From the NCBI GenBank assembly GCA_031289975.1, contig JAITOM010000390.1:1-5337 (forward strand): a DNA stretch of 5,337 bases, given 5' to 3'. Positions 5,069 through 5,337 of this stretch are shown here, one piece after another. Origin of the DNA: Methanobrevibacter sp. Lineage in GTDB: Archaea > Methanobacteriota > Methanobacteria > Methanobacteriales > Methanobacteriaceae. The notes beneath the pieces were generated by a model, which saw only the letters and a program-made list of their open reading frames with translations, was not told the origin of the DNA and did not search any database. Within the stretch, counting starts at the first letter, position 1. Every line of letters starts with the position of its first letter. The position numbers were made by a program, and so were the translations under genes.

Positions 5069-5337
5069 ATGGATGTTCTTGTTGTTGATTTAACACATGG
5101 CGGAGTTATAATAGCCATTAAATTAGCAGAATTAAACTATTTTAACAATATTTATGCTTATGATTTATATAGAACTCTTAAAAATCAGGATAAAAGAAAA
5201 TTATTAAGAAATAATATAATACTTATAAATGATATAAATGAATTAAATAAAAATAATAATGAATTATTAATAAGCTATCCTGTTCACAGCCCATTAAAAC
5301 CAAATAAAATTAGAGAAAAAATCAATCATCACAGAGG
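5069..5337 (+). CDS. cfbE: Probable coenzyme F430 synthase (CfbE, Mur ligase-like), N-terminal 89 aa; cut by window edge
   Basis: CfbE is a Mur-ligase homologue that carries out the last, ATP-dependent ring closure making coenzyme F430, the nickel tetrapyrrole of methyl-coenzyme M reductase. The visible part begins MDVLVVDLTHGGVIIAIKLA, a short beta strand, a D-x-T-H-G-G turn and a helix, as expected for a Rossmann-like N-terminal Mur domain; then YAYDLYRTLK, a second strand ending in an acidic residue, and LLISYPVHSPL with a later NHHR near the cut. The DxTHGG opening, the AxDxYxTL segment and the PVHxPL segment match my memory of methanogen CfbE. The catalytic Mur domain with its P-loop lies beyond the window, so the assignment is by N-terminal resemblance only; another Mur-ligase-like protein is the alternative. 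The start is well supported by GGTG five bases upstream. The piece is rich in Asn and Lys, reflecting low GC. Confidence 0.6.
   Translation, partial: MDVLVVDLTHGGVIIAIKLAELNYFNNIYAYDLYRTLKNQDKRKLLRNNIILINDINELNKNNNELLISYPVHSPLKPNKIREKINHHR

Overview
The window looks like chromosome from an AT-rich methanogenic archaeon, most likely in the Methanobacteriales (Methanobrevibacter-like). The pointers are an archaeal-type valyl-tRNA synthetase, a partial gene that resembles the coenzyme F430 synthase CfbE (found in methanogens and relatives), archaeal GGTG/GGAGG ribosome-binding sites, T-run terminators on the coding strand and A/T-dominated intergenic DNA. Genus is an inference from style, not a proof.

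Layout from left to right: (1) positions 1-224, + strand, the last 73 residues of argininosuccinate lyase (ArgH). (2) 320-448, - strand, a tiny 42-residue heptad-repeat coiled-coil protein convergent with argH. (3) 656-1138, - strand, a membrane-anchored cupin protein with higher GC than the intergenic DNA, followed by a strong hairpin. (4) 1288-1446 and 1472-1606, - strand, two very small single-pass membrane proteins with strong Shine-Dalgarno sites, 25 bases apart and probably one operon. (5) 1641-1965, a gene-free stretch with two different 18-bp tandem duplications and a 9+9 bp palindrome with a near copy 21 bp away. (6) 1966-4671, - strand, a complete valS. (7) 4672-5068, the divergent promoter region, holding a 16-bp tandem duplication and several perfect inverted repeats. 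(8) 5069 to the end, + strand, the N-terminal 89 residues of the CfbE-like protein.

The housekeeping genes (argH, valS, probable cfbE) serve arginine synthesis, translation and methyl-coenzyme M reductase cofactor synthesis and have no obvious shared pathway. The region between argH and valS is an accessory pocket: four small or cell-envelope-type genes, all on the - strand. The most interesting unexplained object is the pair of microproteins (44 and 52 residues). Its 5' leader has a palindrome that includes the ribosome-binding site and a 9-codon ORF ending inside it, and an operator-like palindrome lies upstream. No CRISPR array, tRNA, rRNA or transposase was seen.
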